From G963667675 sp965249215 (GTDB lineage: Bacteria; Chloroflexota; Dehalococcoidia; Lucifugimonadales; UBA3495), in assembly GCA_965249215.1 (NCBI GenBank), contig CBDFLN010000002.1, positions 1,550,001-1,614,000 of the forward strand: 64,000 bases of DNA, in the 5' to 3' direction. Under the pieces are notes generated by a model that made no database searches, had not been told where the DNA came from, and saw only the letters and a program-made list of their open reading frames with translations. Within the stretch, counting starts at the first letter, position 1. Each line of letters begins with the position of its first letter. Positions 1-8,385 of the stretch are shown piece by piece. The translations under genes were made by a program, and so were the position numbers.

Positions 1-665
1 GAGAAGCCCGGTTGGCTGGTCCAGCCGGGCACGTTCGCCAACGACCAGTCCGGCGCTGGTTGGGCGAGGAGCAGGGGTCGAAGGGACCCATCGGACATCA
101 CCATTCCTCTAACCTCGGACAGGCGGTATTCCGCCTTCTCCAACGTGCCTACCATGCGGGGTGTCACCATGTCTCCATCCAGACGATCGAAGACACCGTT
201 GTCCAGGCTTACGGTCACGTAGTAGTCGTTATAGGCCGTAATACCGGGTGCGTCTTCCTCTACGAGAAACAGGAGCACCTGCTCACCGCTTCGCAAGGCC
301 GTAGCTTCTCCCCCCGTGGATATCTCGTTCACGTCCGGTGCGGCCATGACGACGGTAGCTCCTGCTTTACCCCGCAGCGTCTCATTCACCTCGATCTCAT
401 AGAACACGATCGGCTGACCCTGTCCTTGGCCTTCGCCGGGGCCCTCGGAGCCGTAGTCGACCTCCCGGGCCACGATCCCCTTCACGGTACCCAGGACGAC
501 CAGGTCCGAGGCAGCCGACAACTGCTCTATAGACGAATACACCGGCATATCAACACTCGCCCCAGCCCCACCCACCTGTGTGTTGGGCACCGCTGTCGTG
601 GCCGTTGGTGCGGCATCGGAGCAGGCCGCTAGCAAGAAGGCTGCTGCCGCTAGAACGATCAGCAT
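1..665 (-). CDS. Lipoprotein, 3' end off the window
   Basis: Read on the minus strand from an ATG at 665. The N-terminus is a short hydrophobic leader ending in a lipobox LLAAC, so the product should be a lipid-anchored extracytoplasmic protein. After a short Ala/Thr/Pro linker comes a beta-rich region containing SDLVVLGTV and FYEIEVNETLRGK. The pattern of a 'variable G-V ... V-x-V ... L-(K/R)-G' core also occurs in the broken secreted protein near 40.5 kb. About 221 codons are present and the C-terminus is lost at the window edge. The leader lacks N-terminal positive charge, so the true start may lie upstream at an in-frame CTG or TTG. The function is unknown. Confidence 0.7.
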   Translation of the reverse strand, partial: MLIVLAAAAFLLAACSDAAPTATTAVPNTQVGGAGASVDMPVYSSIEQLSAASDLVVLGTVKGIVAREVDYGSEGPGEGQGQGQPIVFYEIEVNETLRGKAGATVVMAAPDVNEISTGGEATALRSGEQVLLFLVEEDAPGITAYNDYYVTVSLDNGVFDRLDGDMVTPRMVGTLEKAEYRLSEVRGMVMSDGSLRPLLLAQPAPDWSLANVPGWTSQPGF

Positions 666-769
666 CAGAGACGACAGAACCTGATGTCCACAAGAAAGGG
701 TCTTCGGGTGCTCCAGGCACCTCGAGAGGCGTAAACTTGCCCTGTTTGAAATGAACGTACAGAATGAGT

Positions 770-2842
770 TCAAGGGCGCCTCTCATACAACAGGATTTTG
801 CCGTTTACTACAGAGGCGAGCTTTAGGCTAGGATCATGGCCTTTGATGGAGTGGATTGCTGTTCCGGGCTGTAGGAGGGCGGCATCGCCGTCCTGGGCCT
901 GATACCCCATCGGCAGTTCAATGTTGCAGCTTAGACAGAAAGCTACGCGATATACAACCAGACCGAGGTCGGACTGGTCTAGCTCCCTTTCTCCATTTGA
1001 TACGCTATCACCGCGTTTAGACGCCCGACCGTATGAGGCACCCCCGAAGTGGAACCCGTCGACCCAGGTCGTGATGGGGTCCCTTATCAGGACCCACTCG
1101 TGGCCTAGACTTCGCCGTATCTTTTTCATTGAGTCGCCGTCTTTCAACGTCGCGTCAAGCAAATCGCCATCAACCACTGGGGAATCGTGCCGCTCTAACA
1201 TCTTGCCTTCCCGATCGAGTACAACTTGAGCGCCTGACCCCACGTGGGTAACGTATGCGATGCGGCCGCGATTCGGATCGTCGGCGAAGGCGACCACAAC
1301 TCCGTTATCGAGGTCGAGCCGAATGTGTTCCGGCGCCTTGGAAGCGCTGCCTGGCATGATGGGCTCAGGGGTTGGCGTTTGGGATGGCGTTGAGGGTCGA
1401 GAGCCACCTGGCGTCCCCAACAGGGGAGTGTTCGTGTAACTGCGGCCGTAAGCGGAGCCGGTGTCAGCATCGAAGGCCACCAGACCAATGGAAAAGTCCT
1501 GCCGTTTGTCCTCAGGCACGATGCCAGCGTCGCGCCAGGAGCCTTGGGCCTCGACCACCCAGACCAACGGGTCTGAGGACAGGGACCGTGCCGACCCTAT
1601 CATCGCCTGGAACTCGCTCCTGCGCATCAGCCGCACAACCGGCGAGTGGGGCTTGCCGGTGGCTACGATCTCGGGCATGGCGAAGCTCAGGTACGCTAGG
1701 CCCAGCCGAGCGGCCAACCGTTCCGAGGTTCTCAGCCCCCCGTTGGTCGCCACGGGCCGCTGGTCTTCCGGGAGTGCGCTCCACACAGAATACGTGACGG
1801 ACGGGTCCGTCATGATGCCCCGCGAGAGCTCTCCTGATTCAAGCCAGAACAGCCGCGCAGCCGATGTGCCATCGACCAGCCGGAAGCTGAGCACATAGCG
1901 CGGGCCTTCATGGTCGCGGTTCCCCTGATTCACGGGCGACTCTAGCACCATATTGACCAAGCGCTCAATGGCACGGTCTCCGTCTATTGCTCCGAGGACC
2001 GTCCTTGCATCCTTTGAGCTAAGGATATCGATGGCCGTAACCCTGCCTCGAATATCCAGCAAGTCCTCGCCAACCTCTGCTTTGGGATGTGTATCGGCCT
2101 CGAACAGCCTGGCTCTACCGTCTTCCAACGCCGCCAGCCGAAACTCTGGCGCGTACCCCTTGACGGCGTAAACCGGTGTGCCAGGGTTCAGGTAGGTGGC
2201 GTTGCCGTCCTGATGAAAGTAGCCGCTGTAACCTTCGATCCTGAAGGCGACCCGGTATAGCTCAGGGCCCAGATCTTCAGTAGTTAGGGCACGCTCTCCC
2301 TCGGTGAGGATGTGTCCACCCCAGCCGCCCTTGGCCAGGTAGGTGATACCGCCAAACTGTATAGAGTGAAGCCAGTCGGCGGCCGTCTCGCGGGGAAGCA
2401 GGTCATCATCGCCCTGGAGATCCTTCATGATCCGTCCCATGGTGGCCTGATCCGCCAGCACGGCGTCCAGGCGGTCAGGTCCGTCGTCGCGCCCGTCGTG
2501 TCGCTCAATGACCCGGCCATCGCGGTCAAGCACGGCCTGGGTGCCCGATGGTACGTGAGTGACATAGGCGACCTTGCCTGAAACCTCCGGCGACAAGCCC
2601 TCCACGAAGGCGACCACTACGCCATCGCCCAGGTCCAGTCTGTAGCGCTCCGAGGCCGGTGCCGGTGTGATCGAACCGGGAAGCTTCGGAGATGGAGTGG
2701 CGGTAGGTGTGGGCGATTGCTGGACTTGGCTACCAGCGCCAGGAGACTCCTGAGTGGCCGAGGGGGTCGGTCCCACGTCTCCGCAGGCGGCCAATGCAAA
2801 GGCCACTACTCCTAGAAAAACGGACATCAGACGCAACCCCAT
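770..2842 (-). CDS. Large lipoprotein with an internal domain duplication
   Basis: A 690-residue predicted lipoprotein. I chose the ATG at 2842 because a GGAGG sits 4 nt upstream and the following residues form a classic leader (MGLRLMSVFLGVVAFALAAC); an in-frame ATG 7 codons upstream has no ribosome site. A Pro/Thr/Ser-rich linker follows the lipid Cys. A unit of roughly 170-180 residues occurs near the N-terminus (about 60-240) and again at the C-terminus (about 510-690). Both copies share RLDL-x-(D/N)GVVVAF, (V/I)AYVTHV-x-SG, VLDR-(D/E)G and a terminal PGT...(V/I)KG motif. The second unit follows another Pro/Thr-rich linker. No family was recognised; a cell-surface binding role is only a guess. 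Confidence 0.85.
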   Translation of the reverse strand: MGLRLMSVFLGVVAFALAACGDVGPTPSATQESPGAGSQVQQSPTPTATPSPKLPGSITPAPASERYRLDLGDGVVVAFVEGLSPEVSGKVAYVTHVPSGTQAVLDRDGRVIERHDGRDDGPDRLDAVLADQATMGRIMKDLQGDDDLLPRETAADWLHSIQFGGITYLAKGGWGGHILTEGERALTTEDLGPELYRVAFRIEGYSGYFHQDGNATYLNPGTPVYAVKGYAPEFRLAALEDGRARLFEADTHPKAEVGEDLLDIRGRVTAIDILSSKDARTVLGAIDGDRAIERLVNMVLESPVNQGNRDHEGPRYVLSFRLVDGTSAARLFWLESGELSRGIMTDPSVTYSVWSALPEDQRPVATNGGLRTSERLAARLGLAYLSFAMPEIVATGKPHSPVVRLMRRSEFQAMIGSARSLSSDPLVWVVEAQGSWRDAGIVPEDKRQDFSIGLVAFDADTGSAYGRSYTNTPLLGTPGGSRPSTPSQTPTPEPIMPGSASKAPEHIRLDLDNGVVVAFADDPNRGRIAYVTHVGSGAQVVLDREGKMLERHDSPVVDGDLLDATLKDGDSMKKIRRSLGHEWVLIRDPITTWVDGFHFGGASYGRASKRGDSVSNGERELDQSDLGLVVYRVAFCLSCNIELPMGYQAQDGDAALLQPGTAIHSIKGHDPSLKLASVVNGKILLYERRP

Positions 2843-3243
2843 GTTGCCTCCGTTGATAAACATCTGATAAAAAGTGATTACCTCTATACGAATAAGACGT
2901 TCCCGGACTGGAAAAAGTTCCCGATTTCCTACTTGTATCTTTACTGTCCGATCTCAGTCCCTTCCATAGTTGAACGGTCCCTGCTGCCGCCCATCGACGC
3001 GCAACCTAGGAATCGCCATCGGCCACAAGAACCAGGTTCGCTCACACACACGCAGAAACCCGCCAGTGCTCGGGTATGCAACAACGACCTCTACTTGATA
3101 TATACGGAGCTAGAGCCGGAATCGTTCCATGGAAGTTAGAGGCGGCGCTCTCTTCACCGCCTCCATGACTCTGGTAGATTCGATCCCAGGTTTCCCCTCT
3201 CCTTCAGGTTACTGGGCGCTGGTACGATTCCTGCTCCTCGACC
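2843..3243. other. Intergenic stretch, no gene seen
   Basis: About 400 bp upstream of the large lipoprotein gene. Only its ribosome-binding site (GGAGG complement at 2847-2851) and an AT-richer stretch that probably holds its promoter were seen. The short open frames here lack coding character. Confidence 0.5.
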
Positions 3244-3453
3244 CTACGGCGTGGGCTTGGGAGAAGGCCGTCCAACCGGCGTGGGCTCTCCAGGACGAAC
3301 TACCTCGCAGTGGCTCAAGCTAACAACTCCCTCAACAGCCCCCATGGTAAAGCTTAGTCCCTGACCTAATCCGAACATGGTCACCTGGCCACTGTGATCT
3401 CGATAGTTCGCCCACGGTCCGGGGAAGCAACCGACGTTATGGTTGCCGTCTCC
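3244..3453 (-). pseudogene. C-terminal half of a tRNA_anti-like lipoprotein split by IS21
   Basis: Reading from the IS boundary this encodes GDGNHNVGCFPGPW, then SGQVTMFGLGQG, LSHCEVV and a Pro-rich tail. Cys, 'G-Q-V-T-x-x-G' and a final Leu-x-x-Cys are typical of the second half of the OB-fold tRNA_anti-like domain. The matching N-terminal half lies on the other side of the IS at 5986-6197. About ten residues of the fold are missing at the junction and no target duplication is visible, so part of the gene was probably deleted. Confidence 0.65.
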
Positions 3454-3585
3454 TGTCAAGGGCGGAGAGAAATCAGGCCGTGTGGCGGAGCAAAAGTGGG
3501 CCACTTGAGCGGTGATGTTCAGCGAAAATGTCCGCCTGCGAGGGGTGTCGTCGGGAGCCCTTAGGGGCAGCGAGGTCGGTGGATT

Positions 3586-4368
3586 CTAGGCGTCAGGGGA
3601 ATTGCCGGCTGAGTGCATAGCAGAGTCATGCCTGCTCTGCTTGAGGCGGTAGCTTTCGCCGTTCATCTCCAGGATGTGGACGCGGTGAGTGAGGCGATCC
3701 AGCAGCGCGCCGGTGAGCCTCTCAGAGCCGAAGACCTCGGTCCATTCGTCGAAGGGTAGGTTGGTGGTGACCAGGATGGAACCCCGCTCGTAGCGCTGGC
3801 TGAAGACCTCGAAGAGGAGTTCCGCTCCGGTGGAGGACAGGGGAACGAAGCCCAGTTCGTCGATGATCAGCAGGTTCAGGCGGGAGAGCTGCCGCTGGAG
3901 GTTGAGGAGTCTCCTCTCATCCCGGGCCTCCATCAGCTCGTGGACCAGGGATGCGGCGGTGGTGAATCCCACCGACATACCCCTCTGGCAGGCGGCCAGG
4001 CCTAGCCCCAGAGCGATGTGGGTCTTGCCGGTGCCGCTGTTGCCGATGGCGATGACGTTCTCCCGGCGCTGTATGTACTCACAGCGTGCCAGCTCCATCA
4101 CCAGGGCCTTATTCATCGAAGGGATGGCCGTAAAGTCGAAGGTGTCCAGGCTTTTCACCGCGGGGAAGCGGGCTGCCCGGATCCGGCGCTGCACCATGCG
4201 CTGGTGGCGGTCAATGAGCTCCAGTTCGGCCAGGCGCAACAGGTACCTCGGGTGATCCACACCCTCGGCGGCGCACTGGGCGGCCATCTTTCCGTATTCT
4301 CTGAGGAAGGTGGGCAGCTTCAACTCCTTCAGATGATGTTCCAAGAGCAGCGTCGAGCGGTCGCTCAT
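3586..4368 (-). CDS. istB: IS21 helper ATPase IstB
   Basis: A 260-residue AAA+ ATPase that assists the IS21 transposase in target selection. The Walker A motif is GNSGTGKTH and the Walker B is LLIIDELGF, with the family landmark FDEWTEVFGSERLTGALLDR near the C-terminus. The ATG at 4368 was chosen because it overlaps the istA stop as ATGA, the usual IS21 arrangement, and follows a GGGAGG. The reading frame is open further upstream inside istA but without similarity. It appears intact, in contrast to the degenerate copy at 15638-16165. Confidence 0.93.
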   Translation of the reverse strand: MSDRSTLLLEHHLKELKLPTFLREYGKMAAQCAAEGVDHPRYLLRLAELELIDRHQRMVQRRIRAARFPAVKSLDTFDFTAIPSMNKALVMELARCEYIQRRENVIAIGNSGTGKTHIALGLGLAACQRGMSVGFTTAASLVHELMEARDERRLLNLQRQLSRLNLLIIDELGFVPLSSTGAELLFEVFSQRYERGSILVTTNLPFDEWTEVFGSERLTGALLDRLTHRVHILEMNGESYRLKQSRHDSAMHSAGNSPDA

Positions 4369-5864
4369 GCGGCCCTCCCGGACAGCAACTTCATGTAGTC
4401 CCCGGCGGATGTAGTGCTGACCCGCACCCGAGGCAGATAGGGATACAGATCCATGTCCAGCCTGGGCGGCCGCCCCTCCAGCCGGCACAGCACCAGGTGC
4501 TTCACGGCGTCGAAGCTCAAAGCCCCCAGCCGGAAGGCATCCCGCGCCGCCGATTGCACCTCCTCCAGCCTGAAGGTCTCCAACAGCCGCAGCACCTGGA
4601 CGAACTCCCGCTTGCCCCTTCGTCCCATGCGGGCCTCCAGGAGGCGGCGCAGGGTGGCGAACTCCTGGGGAAGCTCCCAGCCCTGCAGCGGGGCGGCTTG
4701 GTCCAGTGCGCCCGGCTTCTGCTCCAGGAGCGGCAGGTAGTGGATGGGGTCGAAGACGAAGTCGTCCCGCTGGTAGGAGCGGGGGTGGCGGGCGATGGTC
4801 TCCGAGCCGCAGCTGATGACCACCTGGTCCACGTAGCCCCTTACCAGGACATCCCGATGCCCGTAGGCCACCGGCACGGAGTAGTCGTTGGTCCGGTACC
4901 GGACCAACGACAGGGAGTTCACCCGGCCCGCCTGCTTGTCGCAGGCATCATATGGCACAGCCGGCAGTTTCAGTAGAGCTTCCAGGTCTCGCTCCATGCG
5001 CTGGCCGATGGTCTCAGTGTGGCCCCGGAGCTGGGCGTCCATCCGCGCCAGGCACCGCCGCTCCAGGTAGGCGTTCAGCGCCTCGAAGCTCTCGAGGGAC
5101 GGCACCGGCACTAGGAAGTTGCGCCGGGCGTACCCCACCATCCCTTCCACCTTCCCCTTGTCGTTGCCCTTGCCGGGACGGCCAAACCGGTCCTCGAACA
5201 GGTAGTGGGACTGGAGCTCGGTGAATGCCCGAGTGCGCTTTCGCCGGCCGTCCCCCAGTATCCTGGCCACGGCCAGCTTGGTATTGTCGTACAGGATGCT
5301 CCGTGGCACGCCACCTAAGAGAGCAAAGGCTGAAACATGCCCGTCCAGAAACGCCTCGGTGGTCTCCGCCGGGTAGGCCTTAACGAAGCAGCCGTCGCTG
5401 TGGGGCAGGTCCAGGACGAAGTAGTGGGCCTTCTGCTCCACCCCGCCGATCACCACCCGCGCCTCGCCGAAGTCGCACTGGGCGTGGCCTGGCGAATGAG
5501 CCAAAGGCACGAACATCTCCCGCGACTGGCGGCGGTGCTCCCTTACGTAGTCCTTGACTATGGTGTACTGGCCGTCGAACCCGTACTCGTCCCTCAGCCG
5601 CTCAAAGATGCGCTTGGCCGTATGGCGCTGCTTCTTGGGGACCCTCAGGTCCTCTTCCAGAATCCGGTCGATCACGCCGGTAAAAGGCTCCAGCTTGGGC
5701 TTGCGAGGCGGGCTATGCCTCTGGTAGCCCGGCGGCACGGAGTAGGCGACCATCTTGCGCACCGTGTCTCTGTGCAACCCGAACACCCGCGACGCCTCCC
5801 GGATGCTCATGCCTTCCACCATTACCGCCCTGCGAACCCTCAGATACACGTCCACTAGATACAT
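4365..5864 (-). CDS. istA: IS21 transposase IstA
   Basis: A 499-residue transposase. An N-terminal helix-turn-helix (SIREASRVFGLHRDTVRKM, about residues 19-37) is followed by an RNase H-like DDE core with CDFGEA, LYDNTKLAV and KGKVEGMVGYARR giving the Asp-Asp-Glu set. It ends with the basic C-terminal domain. The ATG at 5864 (MYLVDVYLRVRR) fits the family N-terminus; an in-frame ATG 19 codons upstream would add unrelated residues. It is translationally coupled to istB by a 4-nt overlap and looks functional. Confidence 0.93.
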   Translation of the reverse strand: MYLVDVYLRVRRAVMVEGMSIREASRVFGLHRDTVRKMVAYSVPPGYQRHSPPRKPKLEPFTGVIDRILEEDLRVPKKQRHTAKRIFERLRDEYGFDGQYTIVKDYVREHRRQSREMFVPLAHSPGHAQCDFGEARVVIGGVEQKAHYFVLDLPHSDGCFVKAYPAETTEAFLDGHVSAFALLGGVPRSILYDNTKLAVARILGDGRRKRTRAFTELQSHYLFEDRFGRPGKGNDKGKVEGMVGYARRNFLVPVPSLESFEALNAYLERRCLARMDAQLRGHTETIGQRMERDLEALLKLPAVPYDACDKQAGRVNSLSLVRYRTNDYSVPVAYGHRDVLVRGYVDQVVISCGSETIARHPRSYQRDDFVFDPIHYLPLLEQKPGALDQAAPLQGWELPQEFATLRRLLEARMGRRGKREFVQVLRLLETFRLEEVQSAARDAFRLGALSFDAVKHLVLCRLEGRPPRLDMDLYPYLPRVRVSTTSAGDYMKLLSGRAA

Positions 5865-5985
5865 CCATCCCACCGTCCATAAGCTCGACTTTAAGCCTAT
5901 GAATGGCGGCGGACGGTACACTTTGCAACCGCCATATGTCAGCAGTCATCCGCCCACGTGGTCCACTTTACCTCCGCCTTTTACA

Positions 5986-6197
5986 TACAGCTGTGAGATG
6001 GAATGGATAGTACCCGTCACGGACAGGTCTTGGCCACGGTACGCAGCATCTGCGCCGGTTGGGTCTGTCGTATAGGCTCTCGCCAGTTCCTCAGCTGAGA
6101 CGGTACGGAAGACCGACGTGTCGGAAGGATCAGGTGCGGAGCATCCCATAGCAAGGCTCAAGACTCCGACAATTAGGGCGGCGCGGATCGTCATCAA
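5986..6197 (-). pseudogene. N-terminal half of a tRNA_anti-like lipoprotein
   Basis: Begins at an ATG at 6197 with a leader ending in the lipobox LSLAMGC. It continues with VSAEELARAY, then TGADAAYRGQ and LSVTGTI. The order 'EEL..AY ... AD..Y.G....VTG.I' is the signature of the tRNA_anti-like OB-fold family, usually found in secreted proteins of unknown function. The frame runs into the IS21 element at 5985. The C-terminal half is at 3244-3453. Confidence 0.7.
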
Positions 6198-6429
6198 GCT
6201 CGCCCAGCCAACCGTTGCTCTATAGGGGACTCAGTCATTGCCACGGGATACACTCCAAACAGCTCCTTAGAACTCAAGCTTGAACGTGAGGGCAAAAGTT
6301 CTTGATTTTGTCCAGTTTGGTGGGCACTCCTGGGCAGTATGGGTGTCTCGTATTTTGGTGTCGTTTCGAACGATCAATGGGCAAGTTCTAGCCAATCTAG
6401 ACTATCGTCATCCCAAATATTTTGGCCTA

Positions 6430-6798
6430 TTATTGGTGTTCCTTGATACCGACCAATCTCAAGATGACCTGCCACAGTCTCTTGGCCCTTGTTTGTCGGA
6501 CCCACCAATGTTTGCCGAAGGTGTCTTGAAGCCACCATACCCTGTTACACCTCACCCAATAGTGTGATTGGCAAGCTAACCCCCAATTCCCTACCGAGGG
6601 TGAGAGTGAGATGGATTCCCCATCAAAACCCAACTTCCAACTGTCTGGTGAAAATCCCGTAGGAACCTCGTAGCCACACCCGCAGCAACACCGATGCATG
6701 GCGAGCCTCAAACTCATTGAGACGTACAATACGTCATCATCCAGCACGGGCGGCATATATTCAACAAACTCGTGACGGAGATAGTCTATACGGGTCAC
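6430..6798 (-). CDS. DUF6527 family protein (ubiquitin-like operon, possible Ubl protease)
   Basis: A 122-residue protein whose start overlaps the end of the E1-like gene as ATGA. Visible features are FVEYMPPVLDDDVLYVS, a CCCGCG cluster (residues 37-42), WKLGFDGESISLSPSVGNW and CQSHYWVRCNRV (residues 76-86). These match the DUF6527 family as I know it, which co-occurs with multiubiquitin and ThiF genes. From memory, Bub-type pathways include a protease with a Ser-His dyad; if this is that protein, Ser66, Ser68 or Ser78 with His79 are candidates (inference). The Cys cluster could bind zinc. It is the last gene of the operon. Confidence 0.8.
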   Translation of the reverse strand: MTRIDYLRHEFVEYMPPVLDDDVLYVSMSLRLAMHRCCCGCGYEVPTGFSPDSWKLGFDGESISLSPSVGNWGLACQSHYWVRCNRVWWLQDTFGKHWWVRQTRAKRLWQVILRLVGIKEHQ

Positions 6799-7988
6799 GC
6801 GACGCTCTCGTTGATAATGTGATTAGCGTCTATATGGTACAGACTTGAATACTCGCGCTTAGCGTCGTGATAGAATCCGAGTAGCTTCTTCCACTTGATT
6901 ACGGCAAGAACCGCGTTCAAAGCGTTTAGCTCAGCAATTTGAATATTGCTGTCATATAGATTCTCGCCCCCCTCGTCGTCTGCGATGGGAAGCTCTGGAC
7001 GCACTATGTCACGGGAGTCAGCAGTGCTGGTGGATACCCTCAACTGGCCCATCAGTGTACCTTCGGCTCCACCGTCGCCTATGAACACGCCCATACCTAC
7101 GTCTATTAATGGTATGCCAAACTCCTCTAGCTTTTCTACTACGAACTTTCTTCCTTTTTCGGCGTCCACCGATACAAACGCAAACTCCACATCCTTCAAG
7201 TGTTCCACGGTAGATTCGTCCACGTAACCATAGGCGACGATATTACGACGCATCTTCGAATATATGCTTTGAAAGTAATCGACTTTCTGCGGTGCTTCCT
7301 GCAACAGTTCAAGGGACGGTGCACCCGGAGCTCGGAACGCATTGTGCGATCCGAACTTGTCCCCGTCGAACAAGCGAATCTCTCGCACAGGGGTTTTGGC
7401 TATCAAGTCAAGGATATATGAACCCGTGCCCCCTAGCCCCACGATTGCCACTGCACCTACTCGCTCCAGTTTCTCGGTCATTAGTCCGATGCCGGCCCGG
7501 CTTGTTGCCGTGTCCCAATACCTAAACACGGTCTCTTCTTCAGGTGCTTCGACGACCACAAAAGTTCGGGGCGTAACAGACGGGTAGAGAGCCTGAGCAG
7601 GACCAGAGATAATGCTCACGTAAGTGGTTACCTTCTCGTAATAGTCTTCATAGCCCTTGTCCCTTGGCTTAAAAGAGAACCAGAAGTCCACAATCAGCCC
7701 ATGGCCCAAATTCCTATTTTTGAGAGTAGGTTTACCCAAAGGTACCGGATGCCCTTCTAGACTGTGTGGCATCTCTCCTATGAAATACACAGTATGCGAT
7801 TTTGGCAGTGCCGTAGTGCCGCCGCTTGTATCCAAATCCGTGATGATGGTTCCCCACCTAATTGCCTTGTTGGCCGAAAGGTATGGAATACTGCGAACAA
7901 CAAGATAGCCGGATCGTTCCTCTAACTCGTAACCTTCCGCCACAAGGCGCTGGAGGTCTGGGCTATGATTCTTTAGCTGGTGTTGCAA
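6795..7988 (-). CDS. ThiF/E1-like Ubl-activating protein, cysteine-free
   Basis: A 397-residue protein. Residues 1-175 form an N-terminal domain of a kind I associate with DUF6791 or a fused E2-like module. Residues 180-397 are a ThiF/MoeB/E1 Rossmann fold with the nucleotide loop GLGGTGSY (about 184-191), the LFDGD Mg/ATP segment (about 206-210) and an Asn/Arg pair (SHNAFRAPG). It should adenylate the C-terminus of the ubiquitin-like protein encoded just upstream. Strikingly, there is no cysteine anywhere in the chain, so no thioester can form. The start is a TTG at 7988, 26 nt inside the Ubl gene, implying coupling. The last 4 nt overlap the DUF6527 start. Confidence 0.85.
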   Translation of the reverse strand: MQHQLKNHSPDLQRLVAEGYELEERSGYLVVRSIPYLSANKAIRWGTIITDLDTSGGTTALPKSHTVYFIGEMPHSLEGHPVPLGKPTLKNRNLGHGLIVDFWFSFKPRDKGYEDYYEKVTTYVSIISGPAQALYPSVTPRTFVVVEAPEEETVFRYWDTATSRAGIGLMTEKLERVGAVAIVGLGGTGSYILDLIAKTPVREIRLFDGDKFGSHNAFRAPGAPSLELLQEAPQKVDYFQSIYSKMRRNIVAYGYVDESTVEHLKDVEFAFVSVDAEKGRKFVVEKLEEFGIPLIDVGMGVFIGDGGAEGTLMGQLRVSTSTADSRDIVRPELPIADDEGGENLYDSNIQIAELNALNAVLAVIKWKKLLGFYHDAKREYSSLYHIDANHIINESVA

Positions 7989-8241
7989 TGAAAACGGTCC
8001 CCTCTTGAACTTTCACTTTCTGTCCCGATGCCGTGATTTTTCCGTCCGGAGGCCTCTCAGCGGACTCCCTGTAGGATATGATGTAACTTGGGGGCTGCGA
8101 GAGTTGGGCCAACTCCAAGATTTGGTCAAAAGTTAGTTCCCCACCAGCAGATAGCATGTCCTTCGATATGGTCACAGAACGCCCGTTAATTACCACTACG
8201 AAACTGTCGGTGCTCACTATTGTGTCCTTATCATCAACCAT
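7963..8241 (-). CDS. Multiubiquitin-type ubiquitin-like protein
   Basis: A 92-residue protein with a single beta-grasp domain. FVVVINGRSVTISKDML, LTFDQILELA, YIISYRE and the closing KVKVQEGTVFIATPAKES match the multiubiquitin domain family. It would be the protein modifier activated by the downstream E1-like enzyme. No terminal di-glycine is present: the tail is ATPAKES, so either the C-terminus is trimmed or a different residue is conjugated. There is a strong ribosome site (AAGGAGG) 6 nt before the ATG at 8241. It overlaps the next gene by 26 nt. A 144-bp gap separates it from the immA-like gene and could hold an extra promoter. Confidence 0.85.
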   Translation of the reverse strand: MVDDKDTIVSTDSFVVVINGRSVTISKDMLSAGGELTFDQILELAQLSQPPSYIISYRESAERPPDGKITASGQKVKVQEGTVFIATPAKES

Positions 8242-8385
8242 GACGAGCCTCCTTGCTCAAATTGAACATTGACCTTCACTTTGCCTGGTTTCCGAGCTTT
8301 TCCGGTCACCGTTTCCATCCCTATGCTGGATGTGTTGTGGTTTGGTGGCTGGTTTTGCTGCAGCGTTGGGGATGTATCTACATCG

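Larger units (their letters stand above)
3454..5985 (-). mobile_element. IS21-family insertion sequence
   Basis: A 2.5-kb element with istA and istB on the minus strand. The ends are imperfect inverted repeats starting TGT: TGTCAAGGGCGGAG at 3454, and the complement TGTAAAAGGCGGAG at 5985. Further internal end repeats of the type GCGGAG..AAAGTGG.CCAC are present on both sides, as expected for IS21 multiple terminal transposase sites. It interrupts a lipoprotein gene. Related ends occur at 9662-11398 and 15452. Confidence 0.85.

Noticed and set aside
12..632. Long plus-strand open frame at the left edge
   Set aside because: It is the reverse of a lipoprotein gene with a clear signal peptide and lipobox on the minus strand.
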